Positions 51,807-61,067 are shown, counted from the first letter of the stretch. The stretch is DNA of 64,000 nucleotides from Cystobacter fuscus DSM 2262 (GCF_000335475.2 NZ_ANAH02000006.1:310001-374000); one strand, 5' to 3'. The notes: a model not told the origin generated them from the sequence alone. Program-made: numbers and translations.

Positions 51807-52475
51807 CTACAGGTGGAAGGCGACGCCGAACGTGGCGTCCAGCGTGAAGCGCGCGCCACCCCGGTAGTAGCCGTAGTAGCTGCCGATGGACGGCCCCATG
51901 CGCACGTTGAAGTTGATGGCGAGGTTGCGGGCCACGAAGTACTCCAGCCCGCCGCCCACCAGCAGCGGGAAGACGGGGCCGCCGCCCGGACCGAAGATGA
52001 CGTAGAAGGGCACGTCCACGCCGATGTTGAGCATCAGCGCGCTGCCCACCGGCAGACCCAGCGTGAGGGACAACGGCAGGGACAGGCCCACGTCGGTGTA
52101 GTTGTCGTCGTAGAAGTAGAAGAGGGGCCCGGGCGCGAAGCTCAGTCCCACGTTCACCTGCGACGTCTGCAGCAGCATCAACCGCATCCAGGCCTGGAGC
52201 TTGATGCCCGGCACCACGCTGGTGACGATGCCCTCGCGGCCGTAGTTGAAGCTGAACTTGCCGCCGATGTCGAAGCGCGACGTGGCCCCGTGCAGCAGGC
52301 CCAACGAGATACCCGGCCAGCCGAGCTGGCCATTCAACACGGTGGCACCCTGCCCCACCGTCTGTCCCGAGAGCACGGACCACCCCTGACCCCGGCCGTA
52401 GCCCTCCTGCGCCATGGCGGCTCCCGACACGAGGAGCATGCCCACCACGAAACCACTCACGATGCCGCGTTTCAC
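51807..52475 (-). CDS. Outer-membrane beta-barrel-like protein
   Basis: A 222-residue exported protein with a signal peptide (GIVSGFVVGMLLVSGAAMAQ) and alternating aromatic/Gly-rich strands (GPLFYFYDDNYTDVGLSLP, GSYYGYYRGGARFTLDATFG). It ends in VAFHL, with a hydrophobic or aromatic residue near the C-terminus as in outer-membrane barrels. GTG 52475 overlaps the stop of the phosphomutase gene by four bases (GTGA), so the two are co-translated. The function is unknown. Confidence 0.75.
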   Translation of the reverse strand: MKRGIVSGFVVGMLLVSGAAMAQEGYGRGQGWSVLSGQTVGQGATVLNGQLGWPGISLGLLHGATSRFDIGGKFSFNYGREGIVTSVVPGIKLQAWMRLMLLQTSQVNVGLSFAPGPLFYFYDDNYTDVGLSLPLSLTLGLPVGSALMLNIGVDVPFYVIFGPGGGPVFPLLVGGGLEYFVARNLAINFNVRMGPSIGSYYGYYRGGARFTLDATFGVAFHL

Positions 52476-54214
52476 GCTGTGACCTCCGGCTGCCCCCGCT
52501 CGCGCGCCAGCGCGAGGAAGGCGTCGATGAACTGTTGGAGCTGGGCCTCCGCCCGGGCGCGCGCGGCGGACACCGGCTCGCCCGGACGGGGCGTCTCCTT
52601 CAGCTCGAAGTAGTATTTGATCTTCGGCTCCGTCCCCGAGGGCCGTGCCGTCACCCGTCCCCCCCCCTCCAGCTCGAAGGCGAGCACGTTGGAGGGCGGC
52701 AGCTTCTCGCCCTTCTTGTAGTCCGTCACCGCCCGCACCGTGCGCGAGCCCACGCGGGAGAGGGGCGAGGCGCGCAGGCCCTCCATGATGCGCGCGATGA
52801 CCTGCGCGCCCTGGGCGCCCGGGAAGGTGAAGTTGCGCTGGGCGCTCACGTAGAGGCCGAAGCGGCGCTGGATCTCCTCCAGGTAGCCGGCCACCGTGGT
52901 GCCCCGTGCCTCGCACCAGGCGGCCAGGTCCGCGAACACGAGCGCCGCGCCCACCCCGTCCTTGTCCCGCGTCACCGTGCCCACGCAGTAGCCGAGCGCC
53001 TCCTCGTAGCCGAAGACGAAGCGGGTGCCCTCGGCGCGCTCGCGCTCGAGGGAGCGGTTGGCGATCCACTTGAAGCCGGTGAGCACCTCGTCGTACGCGG
53101 CGCCCAGCTCGCGCGCCATGTCGCCGAGCTGCGTGGAGGACACGATGGTGGTGACCACGTGCGGCGTGGCACCAGCGGCCTGCCTGGCCCCCTGCGCGAG
53201 CACGTAGTGGCCCAGCAGCACGCCCACCTCGTTGCCGGTGAGCATGCGCAGCGCGCCGTCCTCCCCGCGCACCATCACCGCGAGGCGATCCGCGTCCGGG
53301 TCATTGGCGAGAACCAGGTCCGCGTTCACGCGCCCCGCGGTGGCGAGCGACAAGTCCATGGCCCCCGGCTCCTCGGGGTTGGGAAAGCGCACGGTGGGAA
53401 AGGTGCCATCCGGCTGGTGCTGCTCGGCCACCACGTGGACGTGGCGGAAGCCCGCGCGCGCCAGGGCCCGCTCCATCCACACGCCGCCCACCCCGTGCAT
53501 CGCGGTGTAGACGATGCGCAGCGAGTCCGAACCGCGCCCATGCACGCGCAGCCGGAGGATGGCCGCCAGGTACTCCTCGCCGAGCGAGTCCGGCAGCTCG
53601 TGCCACAGGCCGCGGGCACGCGCCTCGTCCACCGCGAGCAGCCGCACCTGGTTGGCGGGCTCCACGCGGGAAATCTCCGCGGCGATCCCCTTGTCGTGGG
53701 GAGGGATGATCTGCGCGCCGTTGCCCCAGTAGACCTTGAAGCCGTTGTACTCGGGCGGGTTGTGGCTCGCGGTGACCATGACGCCCGCGGCGGCATTCAG
53801 GTGCAGGGTGGCGAAGGCGACGAGCGGCGTGGGCACCAGGGAGGGGAAGACGTGGGCGGGGATGCCCTCGGCGGCGAGCACGCGCGCGGTGTCTTCGGCG
53901 AGCTCCGCGCTCAAGCGCCGGCCATCGCGCCCCACCACCACGCCGCGGCGGACGACGTCCGGCACGGTGGCCTTGAGGTAGCGCGCCAGGCCCGCGGTGG
54001 TCCGGCGCACCACCGCGCGGTTCATCCGGTTGGGCCCCGCGCCCATGACGCCCCGCAGGCCCGCGGTGCCGAACTCCAGGTCGCCCGCGAACCGGTCCGC
54101 CAGGTCCGCCGCGTCCCCGCGCACGAGCACCTCGCGCAGCTCCGCCACGGTGGCCGGGTCCGGATCCGCCCGCAGCCATGCCTCCGCCTTGTCCTTCAGC
54201 TCTATCGCGTCCAT
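52472..54214 (-). CDS. Phosphoglucomutase/phosphomannomutase family enzyme (PGM2-like)
   Basis: A 580-residue alpha-D-phosphohexomutase. The phosphoserine loop is VMVTASHNPPEYNGFKVYWG (Ser150), the Mg loop DPDADRLAV, the sugar-binding loop FGYEEALGYCVG and the phosphate loop RPSGTEPKIKYYFE. The N-terminal ADRFAGDLEFGTAGLRGVMG and the length near 580 match the PGM2/PgcA branch instead of the 450-residue ManB branch. Human PGM2 acts on ribose- and deoxyribose-1-phosphate, so here it may be the phosphopentomutase between DeoA and DeoC. AAGGAGG lies about eight bases before ATG 54214. Confidence 0.92.
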   Translation of the reverse strand: MDAIELKDKAEAWLRADPDPATVAELREVLVRGDAADLADRFAGDLEFGTAGLRGVMGAGPNRMNRAVVRRTTAGLARYLKATVPDVVRRGVVVGRDGRRLSAELAEDTARVLAAEGIPAHVFPSLVPTPLVAFATLHLNAAAGVMVTASHNPPEYNGFKVYWGNGAQIIPPHDKGIAAEISRVEPANQVRLLAVDEARARGLWHELPDSLGEEYLAAILRLRVHGRGSDSLRIVYTAMHGVGGVWMERALARAGFRHVHVVAEQHQPDGTFPTVRFPNPEEPGAMDLSLATAGRVNADLVLANDPDADRLAVMVRGEDGALRMLTGNEVGVLLGHYVLAQGARQAAGATPHVVTTIVSSTQLGDMARELGAAYDEVLTGFKWIANRSLERERAEGTRFVFGYEEALGYCVGTVTRDKDGVGAALVFADLAAWCEARGTTVAGYLEEIQRRFGLYVSAQRNFTFPGAQGAQVIARIMEGLRASPLSRVGSRTVRAVTDYKKGEKLPPSNVLAFELEGGGRVTARPSGTEPKIKYYFELKETPRPGEPVSAARARAEAQLQQFIDAFLALARERGQPEVTA

Positions 54215-54303
54215 CTCCACCCCTCCTTAAGCGGTTGCCGCGTCGCCCACGTGGCCGGCCTTCTGCGTCTGTTCAGCGATGGTCACCCGGCGCCCTCGTG
54301 CTG

Positions 54304-54696
54304 TCAGGTGTAGTCGGTGAGCTTCTTGCGGGTCGGCCCACCCTTGGGCGCGTCCCTCTGCCCCTGGCAGTTCACGCAGAACTCCACGTAGGGCACGGCC
54401 TCCAGGCGGGCGGGGGAAATCTCATCCCCACACTCCTCGCACTCGCCGAAGGAGTCCGGATCCTGGCGCAGCTTGCCCAGCGCCTTGAGCACGCGCTTCA
54501 ACACGGCCTCCGAGTTGCGGTTGCGGTTGGAGGCGATGGCCTGGAGCATCTCGTTGAGCGGCTGCTCGTCCTCGTCGCCCCCCACACGCCCCTCGTCGGT
54601 GCGGTTGGGCTCGATGCGCGCGGGCGTCTTGCCCGTCAGCTCCGCGTGCAACTCCAGCAGCTTCTGCTTGAACTTCTCGCGCTGTGCGTCGGTCAC
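54304..54696 (-). CDS. DksA/TraR family zinc-finger protein
   Basis: A 130-residue DksA-like transcription factor. An N-terminal coiled coil (about 1-75) is followed by the four-Cys finger CEECGDEI...FCVNCQ (about 86-110). Coiled-coil tip residues differ from E. coli DksA (no DxxDxA; RVGGDEDEQPLNEML instead), so direct ppGpp-dependent action on RNA polymerase is uncertain. GTG 54696 has GAGGGAGAGAGG upstream. It lies between deoC and the phosphomutase gene on the same strand. Confidence 0.88.
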   Translation of the reverse strand: MTDAQREKFKQKLLELHAELTGKTPARIEPNRTDEGRVGGDEDEQPLNEMLQAIASNRNRNSEAVLKRVLKALGKLRQDPDSFGECEECGDEISPARLEAVPYVEFCVNCQGQRDAPKGGPTRKKLTDYT

Positions 54697-54739
54697 GGCC
54701 TCTCTCCCTCGGTGGGCCAGGTGGTGGGCCAGGTGGGGG

Positions 54740-55573
54740 CTAGTACTTCGCGGCGGAGGACTGGCCGGAGACGATGGCCACGGAAGCCGAGGCCCCCAGC
54801 CGGTTGGCCCCTGCCTGAAGCATGCGCAGGGCGTCGTCGGCGGAGCGGATGCCGCCGGAGGCCTTCACGCCCACCTGGTCGCCCACCACGCGGCGCATGA
54901 GGGCCACGTCCTCCACGGTGGCGCCCCCGGGACCGAAGCCCGTGGACGTCTTCACGAACGCGGCGCCCGCGGCCCGGGCCAGCACACAGGCGGCGATCTT
55001 CTCGTCGCTGGTGAGCAGCCCCGTCTCCAGGATGACCTTCACCGGGAAGGGCCGGCTCGCCTCCACCACCTGGGCGATGTCCTGGAGCACGAGCGCGTAG
55101 TCACGCGACTTGAGCGCGCCCACGTTGAGCACCATGTCGATTTCCCGGGCCCCCTCACGCACGGCCTCGCGCGCCTCGTGGGCCTTGGCGCTCGTGAGCG
55201 CCGCGCCCAGGGGAAAGCCCACCACGGCGATGGGCACCGAGGAGGAGCCCGCCAGGATGCCGGCCACCGTGGCCACGTGGCTCGAGTTCACGCACACCGT
55301 GGCGAAGCCATGACGCACCGCCTCGTGGGCCACGCGGGTGATGTCGTCGCGCGTGGCCTCCGGCTTGAGCAGCGTATGGTCGATGAACGGGGCCAGATCC
55401 GCGGGGCCCTGCACCGTCCCGGGAGGCACGGGCGCGGTGCCCACGACACGGGGCGTGCTGGCGGACGCGGGGGACGCCGACGGACCGTTGCCCGCCGGGA
55501 CTCCAGGCGAGCTCTTGCGGATGAAGTCGGCGAGCTCCTCGACGACGCGCTGGATGTGCTGGGCCTCGGTCAT
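54740..55573 (-). CDS. deoC: Deoxyribose-phosphate aldolase
   Basis: A 277-residue class I aldolase splitting 2-deoxyribose-5-phosphate into acetaldehyde and glyceraldehyde-3-phosphate. Catalytic features are [12 protein letters not shown] at the start of the barrel, the Schiff-base Lys in [14 protein letters not shown] and the second Lys in [11 protein letters not shown]. An N-terminal extension of about 55 residues, rich in Pro, Ser and Ala, precedes the barrel and is unusual for DeoC. ATG 55573 is the first start in frame. It is first in a leftward set deoC, dksA-like, phosphomutase, outer-membrane protein. Confidence 0.95.
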   Translation of the reverse strand: MTEAQHIQRVVEELADFIRKSSPGVPAGNGPSASPASASTPRVVGTAPVPPGTVQGPADLAPFIDHTLLKPEATRDDITRVAHEAVRHGFATVCVNSSHVATVAGILAGSSSVPIAVVGFPLGAALTSAKAHEAREAVREGAREIDMVLNVGALKSRDYALVLQDIAQVVEASRPFPVKVILETGLLTSDEKIAACVLARAAGAAFVKTSTGFGPGGATVEDVALMRRVVGDQVGVKASGGIRSADDALRMLQAGANRLGASASVAIVSGQSSAAKY

Positions 55574-55642
55574 GGCGCGCGGTCTAGCCCAAGTCCGGGC
55601 CACTCGGGAAGCGTCGGCACATGGGATAGAGTCCTGCGGGAC

Positions 55643-56824
55643 ATGGCATTCGCGCGGCACCTCTTCGCACTGCTCCTCCTGCTCGCCGCCTCCTCGGGCC
55701 GGGCCGCCCCCCTCAAACCCCTCTCCGTCTACTTCTTCGACGTGGGCCAGGGGGACGCGGCGCTCATCGTCTCGCCCACCGGGAAGACGGTCCTCATCGA
55801 CGCGGGCCCCCCCGAGGCCGATGAGCGGCTGGTGCCCCGAGTGCGCGAGCTCGTCCAGGGGCCGTTGGATCTCGTCATCCTCACCCACCCCCACCTGGAC
55901 CACCTGGGCGGCATGGTGCGGGTCCTCCAGACGGTGAGGGCCCGGCGCTTCATGGATCCGGGCTTCGACCACCCGAGCGAGGCCTACCGCGAGCTGCTGA
56001 AGGTGATGGAGCCGAGGAAGGAGCAGCAGAGGCAGGAAGTGGTGGACCAGGTGATGAATCCCGAACCCAATCCGAGCAACCCCGAGGCGCCGCTGACCAT
56101 CGGGCTGGGCGAGGGCGCGTCGCTCAGCATCTACTGGCCGCGCGCACCCCAGCAGCCCTTCCTGAAGGGCACCCGCTCGGACGCCAACTCCAACTCCATC
56201 GTCGCCCGGTTGACCTATGGCGGCACGTCGTTCCTGTTCATGGGGGACGCCGAGGCGGAGACCGAGGCGGCCCTGCTGGCCAGGCCGGTGGACCTGCGCG
56301 CCACGGTGCTGAAGGTGGCGCACCACGGGGGCCGCTACTCCTCCACCGCGCCCTTCCTCGCGGCGGTGCGGCCCCAGGCGGCCGTCATCTCCTGTGGCGT
56401 GGGCAATGAGTATGGGCACCCCACCGCGGAGGTCCTCCAACGACTCGGGGCCCAGGGAGCGCGCGTGCTGCGCACGGACCGCGACGGAGAGGTGCTCGCG
56501 GTGAGCGACGGCGACCGGGTGACCTTCACGACCCGCGAGGGCAATGCCCCGCCCCTCGTCGTCTCCGGTGGACCGGCGGGCCCCTCCGCTCCCCTCGCCC
56601 CGCCCGTGGACGTCCCCCCGCGCGCGGACTCCCCGAAGACGCAGCACGCGGCCCCCTCGCCCGGCACGGGCCCGACTCGCTACGTGGGCCTCAAGGGCAG
56701 CAAGGTCTTCCACCGTGAGGACTGCGCCACCCTGCGGCGGTCGAAAACGCAGGGGCGCACGATATACACGGATCGCGACGCCGCCCTGCGCGAGCGCCGG
56801 CCCTCCGAGGATTGCAAGCCATGA
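55643..56824 (+). CDS. Secreted ComEC-like metallo-beta-lactamase-fold hydrolase, paralogue 1
   Basis: A 393-residue exported protein. Signal peptide [17 protein letters not shown]; then an MBL domain with [26 protein letters not shown] (HxHxDH), LFMGDAEAE and [12 protein letters not shown], the motif set of the ComEC C-terminal domain and competence-like hydrolases. After a Pro/Ala linker the last 45 residues ([20 protein letters not shown] ending SEDCKP) resemble the Ada-like zinc-binding tail attached to such enzymes. Full motifs suggest activity, probably on phosphodiesters. It overlaps paralogue 2 by four bases. Confidence 0.85.
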   Translation: MAFARHLFALLLLLAASSGRAAPLKPLSVYFFDVGQGDAALIVSPTGKTVLIDAGPPEADERLVPRVRELVQGPLDLVILTHPHLDHLGGMVRVLQTVRARRFMDPGFDHPSEAYRELLKVMEPRKEQQRQEVVDQVMNPEPNPSNPEAPLTIGLGEGASLSIYWPRAPQQPFLKGTRSDANSNSIVARLTYGGTSFLFMGDAEAETEAALLARPVDLRATVLKVAHHGGRYSSTAPFLAAVRPQAAVISCGVGNEYGHPTAEVLQRLGAQGARVLRTDRDGEVLAVSDGDRVTFTTREGNAPPLVVSGGPAGPSAPLAPPVDVPPRADSPKTQHAAPSPGTGPTRYVGLKGSKVFHREDCATLRRSKTQGRTIYTDRDAALRERRPSEDCKP

Positions 56825-58179
56825 GCCGTCCGCTACGGACCTTCATCACCCTGTTGGGCCTGTGGCTCCTCGGAGCCTGCGAGAAGCCCACCGCGCCCCC
56901 GCCCCCCGCGGCGGCCAAGGCCGCCCAGGCCACCCCGTTGCGCTACTTCGGCCGGCCGGCCGATGGAAAGCTGCACGTCTACTTCCTCGACGTGGACCAG
57001 GGAGACGCCACGCTCATCGTCTCGCCCACCGGGCGCACGGTGCTCGTCGACGCGGGCCCCCCCTCCGCGGGAGCCCACCTGGCCAACCGGCTGCCCGAGC
57101 TGCTCACCGGAAAGCTCGATCTGGTCATCCTCACCCACCCCCACGTGGACCATTACGGGGGACTGTCGGCGGCCCTGGGCGCGGTGGGCGCGCGGCGACT
57201 GCTCGAGCCGCAACTGCCGGGCACGCCCGCGGACTACGACGCGCTGCTGGGCGCGATCGGCACCAGCGGCATGGAGGTGTTCTCCCCCGCGCCCCCGGCC
57301 AACGCCGAGCCGCTGCGCCTGCCCCTGGGCGGAGGCGCGGAGCTGACCGTGCTCTGGCCGCGCGCGCCCACCGAGAAGCTGTTGACCGGAGACAACCCCC
57401 AGGAGCTCAACTCCATCGTCCTGCGGCTCACCTACCAGGACACCAGCGTGCTGCTGCCGGGCGACGCCCTGGAGAAGACGGAGCAGTACCTGCTGGCCCG
57501 TGGGGCGCCGCTCCCCTCCACGTTGCTCAAGGTGGGAGCCCATGGCGCCGCCACGGCCAACAGTGCCGCGTTCCTCGACGCGGTCCGGCCCCGGGCGGCC
57601 CTGGTGTCCACCGGCGCGGGCAGCCCGGAGCTCGCTCCGTCCCGGAACGTGCTCGGACGGCTGGAGGCGATGAAGGCGCGCGTCTTCCGTACCGACCGGG
57701 ATGGCGAGGTGCACGCCGTGAGCGACGGTCAGCACTTCACCCTCACCCCCCAGCGGCACAGCGCGGGCAGCGGGCCGGGGGAGTCCGAGAGCTTCGAGGG
57801 AAAGCTGGACCCGGCCGTGGCGGAGCGGGGTGATGCCGGCACGCCCGCGAGGGACGCGGCAACGGCCGCACCGGGCAAGACCGAGGTGGCGGCCGCCTCC
57901 AGAGCACAGCCCCGAGGGGGCCCGGCGAGCGGCCAGGGCGTGGACATCGATCTGGACAAGGCCCCCCCCCCCACGCCGAAGACGGTCCGGGAGGAGCGCG
58001 CTCCCTCCCCGGCCGACGGCCGGACGCGCTACGTCGCCAGCCGCAAGAGCGATGTCTACCACCTGCCCGACTGCCCCGCCGTCAAACGCATCAAGGACGA
58101 GAACCGGCTCAACTTCACCACCCGCGAGCAGGCGGCCAGCGGCAACACCCGACGGCCCGCCAGGGACTGCCACCCATGA
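56821..58179 (+). CDS. Secreted ComEC-like MBL-fold lipoprotein, paralogue 2 with altered active site
   Basis: A 452-residue lipoprotein (LGLWLLGAC lipobox) with the same plan as the preceding gene: [34 protein letters not shown], then a linker and [20 protein letters not shown] ending ARDCHP. The later metal motif reads [10 protein letters not shown] where paralogue 1 has AHHGG, so one conserved His is lost; VDQGD replaces VGQGD. The product may be inactive or a partner. ATG 56821 overlaps the upstream stop and its own stop overlaps the DUF3006 gene by four bases. Confidence 0.83.
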   Translation: MSRPLRTFITLLGLWLLGACEKPTAPPPPAAAKAAQATPLRYFGRPADGKLHVYFLDVDQGDATLIVSPTGRTVLVDAGPPSAGAHLANRLPELLTGKLDLVILTHPHVDHYGGLSAALGAVGARRLLEPQLPGTPADYDALLGAIGTSGMEVFSPAPPANAEPLRLPLGGGAELTVLWPRAPTEKLLTGDNPQELNSIVLRLTYQDTSVLLPGDALEKTEQYLLARGAPLPSTLLKVGAHGAATANSAAFLDAVRPRAALVSTGAGSPELAPSRNVLGRLEAMKARVFRTDRDGEVHAVSDGQHFTLTPQRHSAGSGPGESESFEGKLDPAVAERGDAGTPARDAATAAPGKTEVAAASRAQPRGGPASGQGVDIDLDKAPPPTPKTVREERAPSPADGRTRYVASRKSDVYHLPDCPAVKRIKDENRLNFTTREQAASGNTRRPARDCHP

Positions 58180-58433
58180 AGCGACGAGCACCGCCCAAGT
58201 CCAAGGTCACCGTGGATCGCATCGAGGAGGACGTGGCCGTGCTCGTGGTGGACGGGCGCGAGGTGCGCCGTGCGCGCGCGGAGCTGCCCCCCGGCGTGCG
58301 CGAGGGCGACGTGCTGGACCTGGAGACGATGACGGTGGACACCGCCGCCACCGAGCGCCTGCGCGACGAGGTGCGCCAGGCCCGGGAGCGCGCCCTGAAG
58401 AAGGCGCCCCCTCCCGGGGACTTCGACCTGTAG
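58176..58433 (+). CDS. DUF3006 small protein
   Basis: An 85-residue protein. VTVDRIEEDVAVLVVDGREV and LPPGVREGDVLDL form the short beta-barrel typical of DUF3006, followed by a charged helix. DUF3006 proteins are often encoded beside ComEC-like MBL enzymes, as here (four-base overlap). The function is unknown; it could bind or regulate the hydrolases, but it has no signal peptide. Its stop lies two bases from that of the convergent AgmX-like gene. Confidence 0.85.
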   Translation: MKRRAPPKSKVTVDRIEEDVAVLVVDGREVRRARAELPPGVREGDVLDLETMTVDTAATERLRDEVRQARERALKKAPPPGDFDL

Positions 58434-58435
58434 GG

Positions 58436-60193
58436 CTAGCCGGACCTCGAGAGCACGAGCTGGATCTCCACCTCGACGTCCCCCCCCGAGAACTTGGGGA
58501 ACACCATGCGCTGGGCGCGCTCGATGAAGCACTCGCCCGAGGGCGAGCCGCCGATGTCGGGGCGATCCATGGCCACCTTGGTCACCTCGCCCGAGTGGGT
58601 CACCGTGGTGGTGAGCAGCAGCTTGCCATTGCGCAGCCGGGGGTTCTTGCGCAGCGCCTGGGCGATGCACGTCTTGAACGAGGAGCGCGAGCGCTCCACC
58701 ACGCGATCGATTTCCTCCTTGGGAGGACCGGATGCGGGCGCGGGCGCGGGCGTGGGCGTGGCCGGCTGGAGCGGAGCCACCTCGATGTCATCCGTCCCCT
58801 CGGCGGCGGGGGCGGCCTGGGTCTCGCTCCCAGCGAGGGCGGTGCCCGCGTCCGCGAGCGCCGCACCCGGGGCCTGCTCCCCCGGGGCCTGCTCACCCGG
58901 AGCCTGGGCGGTGCCGTCCGGCTCCGCGGGCGCCGGCACCGCTTCACCCCCCGCGGACGGCTCGGCGGAAGGGGACTCGGCGGCGGGAGTCTCGTTGGTG
59001 GGCGCCTCGGGCGACTCGCCGGAGGGCGCCTCGGCCTGGGGCTCCGCAGCGGGCCGTGGGGCGGGAGGCTGGCTGGGGTTGCCCATCAGGACGTTGCGCA
59101 GCTCCTCGAGCCCCTCGGGTGTGAAGACGGACACGGTCCGCGGCACCGTGTTGCCCTCGGCGTCCGTGCCGTAGACGCGCAGTGGCACCACCTGTAGCTC
59201 GGTGAGGGCGATCACCGCCCCCACGGGGAGCAACACCAGCAGCAGCAGGACGAGGGCCACCTTCGCGCCCACCCCGCGACCCCCGGCCTTCCCCGCCCGC
59301 GCCTTCTTCTTCACGGGCCCGCTCGGAGGCTCTTCCGCCACCTGGTTGACCGGGGTGTGTTCGTCATCGAGCCCGGCGAAGCCCCCGCGCGCGTCATACC
59401 CCGCGGCGCGCTGCTGCTCGGCGGCGGGAAGGTCCAGGTCGGAAAACAGCTCCCCGAGGGGCGCGGCGGCGGCCTGGGCGTCGGCGACGGCCATGGGCCC
59501 GGTGTCATCGGCCTCCGGCTCCCACGGCGTGGAGTGCTTGACGCGGGAGGCGGGGGCCGGAGCCGGTTCGGGCTCGGGCTCGGGTTCCGCCTCGGGTTCG
59601 GGTTCGGTACGCCAGCTCGTCTGCGAGTCGGGAGGCGGCTCGGGTTGCCACGAGGTGGAGGAGCGCGCCATGGCGGGCTCGGGCGGAGGGATGGGCTCGG
59701 CGGGGGGCGGAGGCTCCTCGGGCAGGAAGAGCCCCTCGAGCGCGGGCAGGTCCTGGCCCCGCTTCCAGTCCGCCATGCCCTGCTGCCAGAAGTAGCTCCG
59801 GGCGGTGACGGTACCTTGCGCCACCATCTCGCGCAGGGCCCCATCCTCCAGCGGCCCCTCCTGCTTGCCCTTGACCATCACGAACCAGGGCGCGGCCGCG
59901 TCGCCCACCGGCATGGCGCGCGTGGGCTCGTCCTCCCAGGACGTCGCCGACACGGCCTGGGCCTGGGCTTGGGCCTGGGCCGCCTCTTCCTCGGCGAGCG
60001 TGCGGTCCTGCTCGCGCAGCCGCTCCACGTCCGCCAGCGACACGACGCGCGTGCTCTCCTCCATCTCGGCGGGAGGGCCCTCCACCGAGATGACGTTCTG
60101 GCAGTTCTTGCACCGCACCTTGACGGTCTTGCCGCGAACCTTGTCGTCCGCGATGGAGTACCGCCGCTCACACTTGTTACAAGAGAAGTTCAA
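58436..60193 (-). CDS. AgmX/PglI-type gliding-motility protein with zinc ribbon and GYF domain
   Basis: A 585-residue protein. N-terminal MJ0042-type zinc ribbon (NFSCNKCERRYSIADDK...VRCKNCQNVI, four Cys), a GYF_2-like domain at about 105-155 (WFVMVKGKQEGPLEDGALRE), a long acidic Pro/Glu linker with EPEPE repeats, one membrane helix at about 320-345, a second Pro/Ala/Glu linker with EQAPG repeats, and the AgmX/PglI TonB-like C-terminal domain (TTTVTHSGEVTKVAMDRP). Such proteins act in myxobacterial adventurous gliding. TTG 60193 is preferred because the ribbon starts there, with GGGA about ten bases upstream; GTG 60211 is an alternative. Confidence 0.85.
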   Translation of the reverse strand: MNFSCNKCERRYSIADDKVRGKTVKVRCKNCQNVISVEGPPAEMEESTRVVSLADVERLREQDRTLAEEEAAQAQAQAQAVSATSWEDEPTRAMPVGDAAAPWFVMVKGKQEGPLEDGALREMVAQGTVTARSYFWQQGMADWKRGQDLPALEGLFLPEEPPPPAEPIPPPEPAMARSSTSWQPEPPPDSQTSWRTEPEPEAEPEPEPEPAPAPASRVKHSTPWEPEADDTGPMAVADAQAAAAPLGELFSDLDLPAAEQQRAAGYDARGGFAGLDDEHTPVNQVAEEPPSGPVKKKARAGKAGGRGVGAKVALVLLLLVLLPVGAVIALTELQVVPLRVYGTDAEGNTVPRTVSVFTPEGLEELRNVLMGNPSQPPAPRPAAEPQAEAPSGESPEAPTNETPAAESPSAEPSAGGEAVPAPAEPDGTAQAPGEQAPGEQAPGAALADAGTALAGSETQAAPAAEGTDDIEVAPLQPATPTPAPAPASGPPKEEIDRVVERSRSSFKTCIAQALRKNPRLRNGKLLLTTTVTHSGEVTKVAMDRPDIGGSPSGECFIERAQRMVFPKFSGGDVEVEIQLVLSRSG

Positions 60194-60271
60194 AGGGGAT
60201 GTCCCGCGCACGCACACCGGGGCGAGCGTGGGGAATGCTAACCCCATGGCGGTGGAGTGCAAACCACCGGG

Positions 60272-60300
60272 TTGACTCCGCCTGTCAGCCCAACTAAGAG
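60272..60300 (+). promoter_or_regulatory. Possible sigma-A promoter for the FYDLN-acid gene
   Basis: TTGACT at 60272-60277 and TAAGAG at 60295-60300 are separated by 17 bases, giving a start site about 35 bases before ATG 60341. The -10 match is only fair. A second TTGACA at 60319 is too close to the start codon to act as its -35. Confidence 0.35.
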
Positions 60301-60340
60301 CCGCCTCCCCTACCCTCTTGACACAGATAGAAGGTGGCGC

Positions 60341-60628
60341 ATGCCCGCGAAGGACCTCGGGAACAAGCACGTCTGCTTCAAATGCAGCACGAAGTTCTAC
60401 GACATGAAGAAGCCGGACCCCCTGTGCCCGAAGTGCGGCGCGGATCAACGCGAGAGCCCCGCCCTCAAGGCTCCCGCCGAGGGGGGACGCCGGGGCCGAC
60501 TGGCCGCGGCGCCCAAGATCATCGAGCCCGCCGAGCCCGAAGAAGCCGAGGTGGGCGACGAGGAGGAAGTGGCGGAATTCGAGGACGAGGACGCCGAGGT
60601 CGCGGCGGACGACGAAGAAGAGATCTGA
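60341..60628 (+). CDS. FYDLN-acid (TIGR02300) domain protein
   Basis: A 95-residue protein. The N-terminal half has KDLGNKHVCFKCSTKFYDMK followed by CPKCGAD, a four-Cys zinc ribbon with the FYDLN-like motif (FYDM here). The C-terminal 35 residues are almost all Asp, Glu, Ala and Val. This is the standard layout of the family, found in alphaproteobacteria and myxobacteria; the function is unknown. AAGGTGG lies five bases before ATG 60341. Confidence 0.88.
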   Translation: MPAKDLGNKHVCFKCSTKFYDMKKPDPLCPKCGADQRESPALKAPAEGGRRGRLAAAPKIIEPAEPEEAEVGDEEEVAEFEDEDAEVAADDEEEI

Positions 60629-60676
60629 ACGGTTGGCGGGGTTCCCTCGAGAGCAATCCCGAGGGGCCCCACGGCC

Positions 60677-60850
60677 TCACGCCGGATCGCGCTGCTGGGC
60701 GACGGCCATCTGATGGAGGGTCTGGCGCAGCTGCTCGTAGCGCAGCGGCCCCAGTGTCTGCACGCCCACGGGACGGCGTGGACCCTTCCCGGCGACCCGT
60801 GGCCGGGACCGCGGTGTACGGCGGGGAGTGGGTCGCTTCTTGGGCTGCAT
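60677..60850 (-). CDS. Small basic protein, unknown
   Basis: A 57-residue open frame starting MQPKKRPTPRRTPRSRPR, with GGGGGA about eight bases before ATG 60850. The first 30 residues are Arg/Pro/Lys-rich; the end (LGPLRYEQLRQTLHQMAVAQ) could form an amphipathic helix. The frame remains open upstream to 61633, and a start at 60898 would add 16 residues. It is too small to identify; coding status rests on the ribosome site and sensible composition only. Confidence 0.45.
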   Translation of the reverse strand: MQPKKRPTPRRTPRSRPRVAGKGPRRPVGVQTLGPLRYEQLRQTLHQMAVAQQRDPA

Positions 60851-61037
60851 GGGTGTCGTCCCCCAAATGGTCTGCGCTCCCTGTAGCAGGTTTTTCATCT
60901 CCACCACAACTTTCTGATGAGGGTGCGCCAACCCGCTCGCTTGTCCGGCCGGCGAGGTGTCCGGGGCAGCGCGGACGTGATGGGTGCGTCTTGCGAATGT
61001 GCCCGCGCGGAGGGATGAGGAAGGGACGATTTGGGCG

Positions 61038-61067
61038 TTGGACCCTTCAAACCCTTGTTGGTAGAAG
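61038..61067 (+). promoter_or_regulatory. Possible sigma-A promoter for the zinc-ribbon gene
   Basis: TTGGAC at 61038-61043 and TAGAAG at 61062-61067 are separated by 18 bases, each matching four of six consensus positions. A start near 61074 would give a leader of about 40 bases before TTG 61113. Confidence 0.4.

Noticed and set aside
58740-59700. Short tandem repeats (EPEPE and EQAPG units)
   Set aside because: Low-complexity linkers of the AgmX-like protein, expected in this family.
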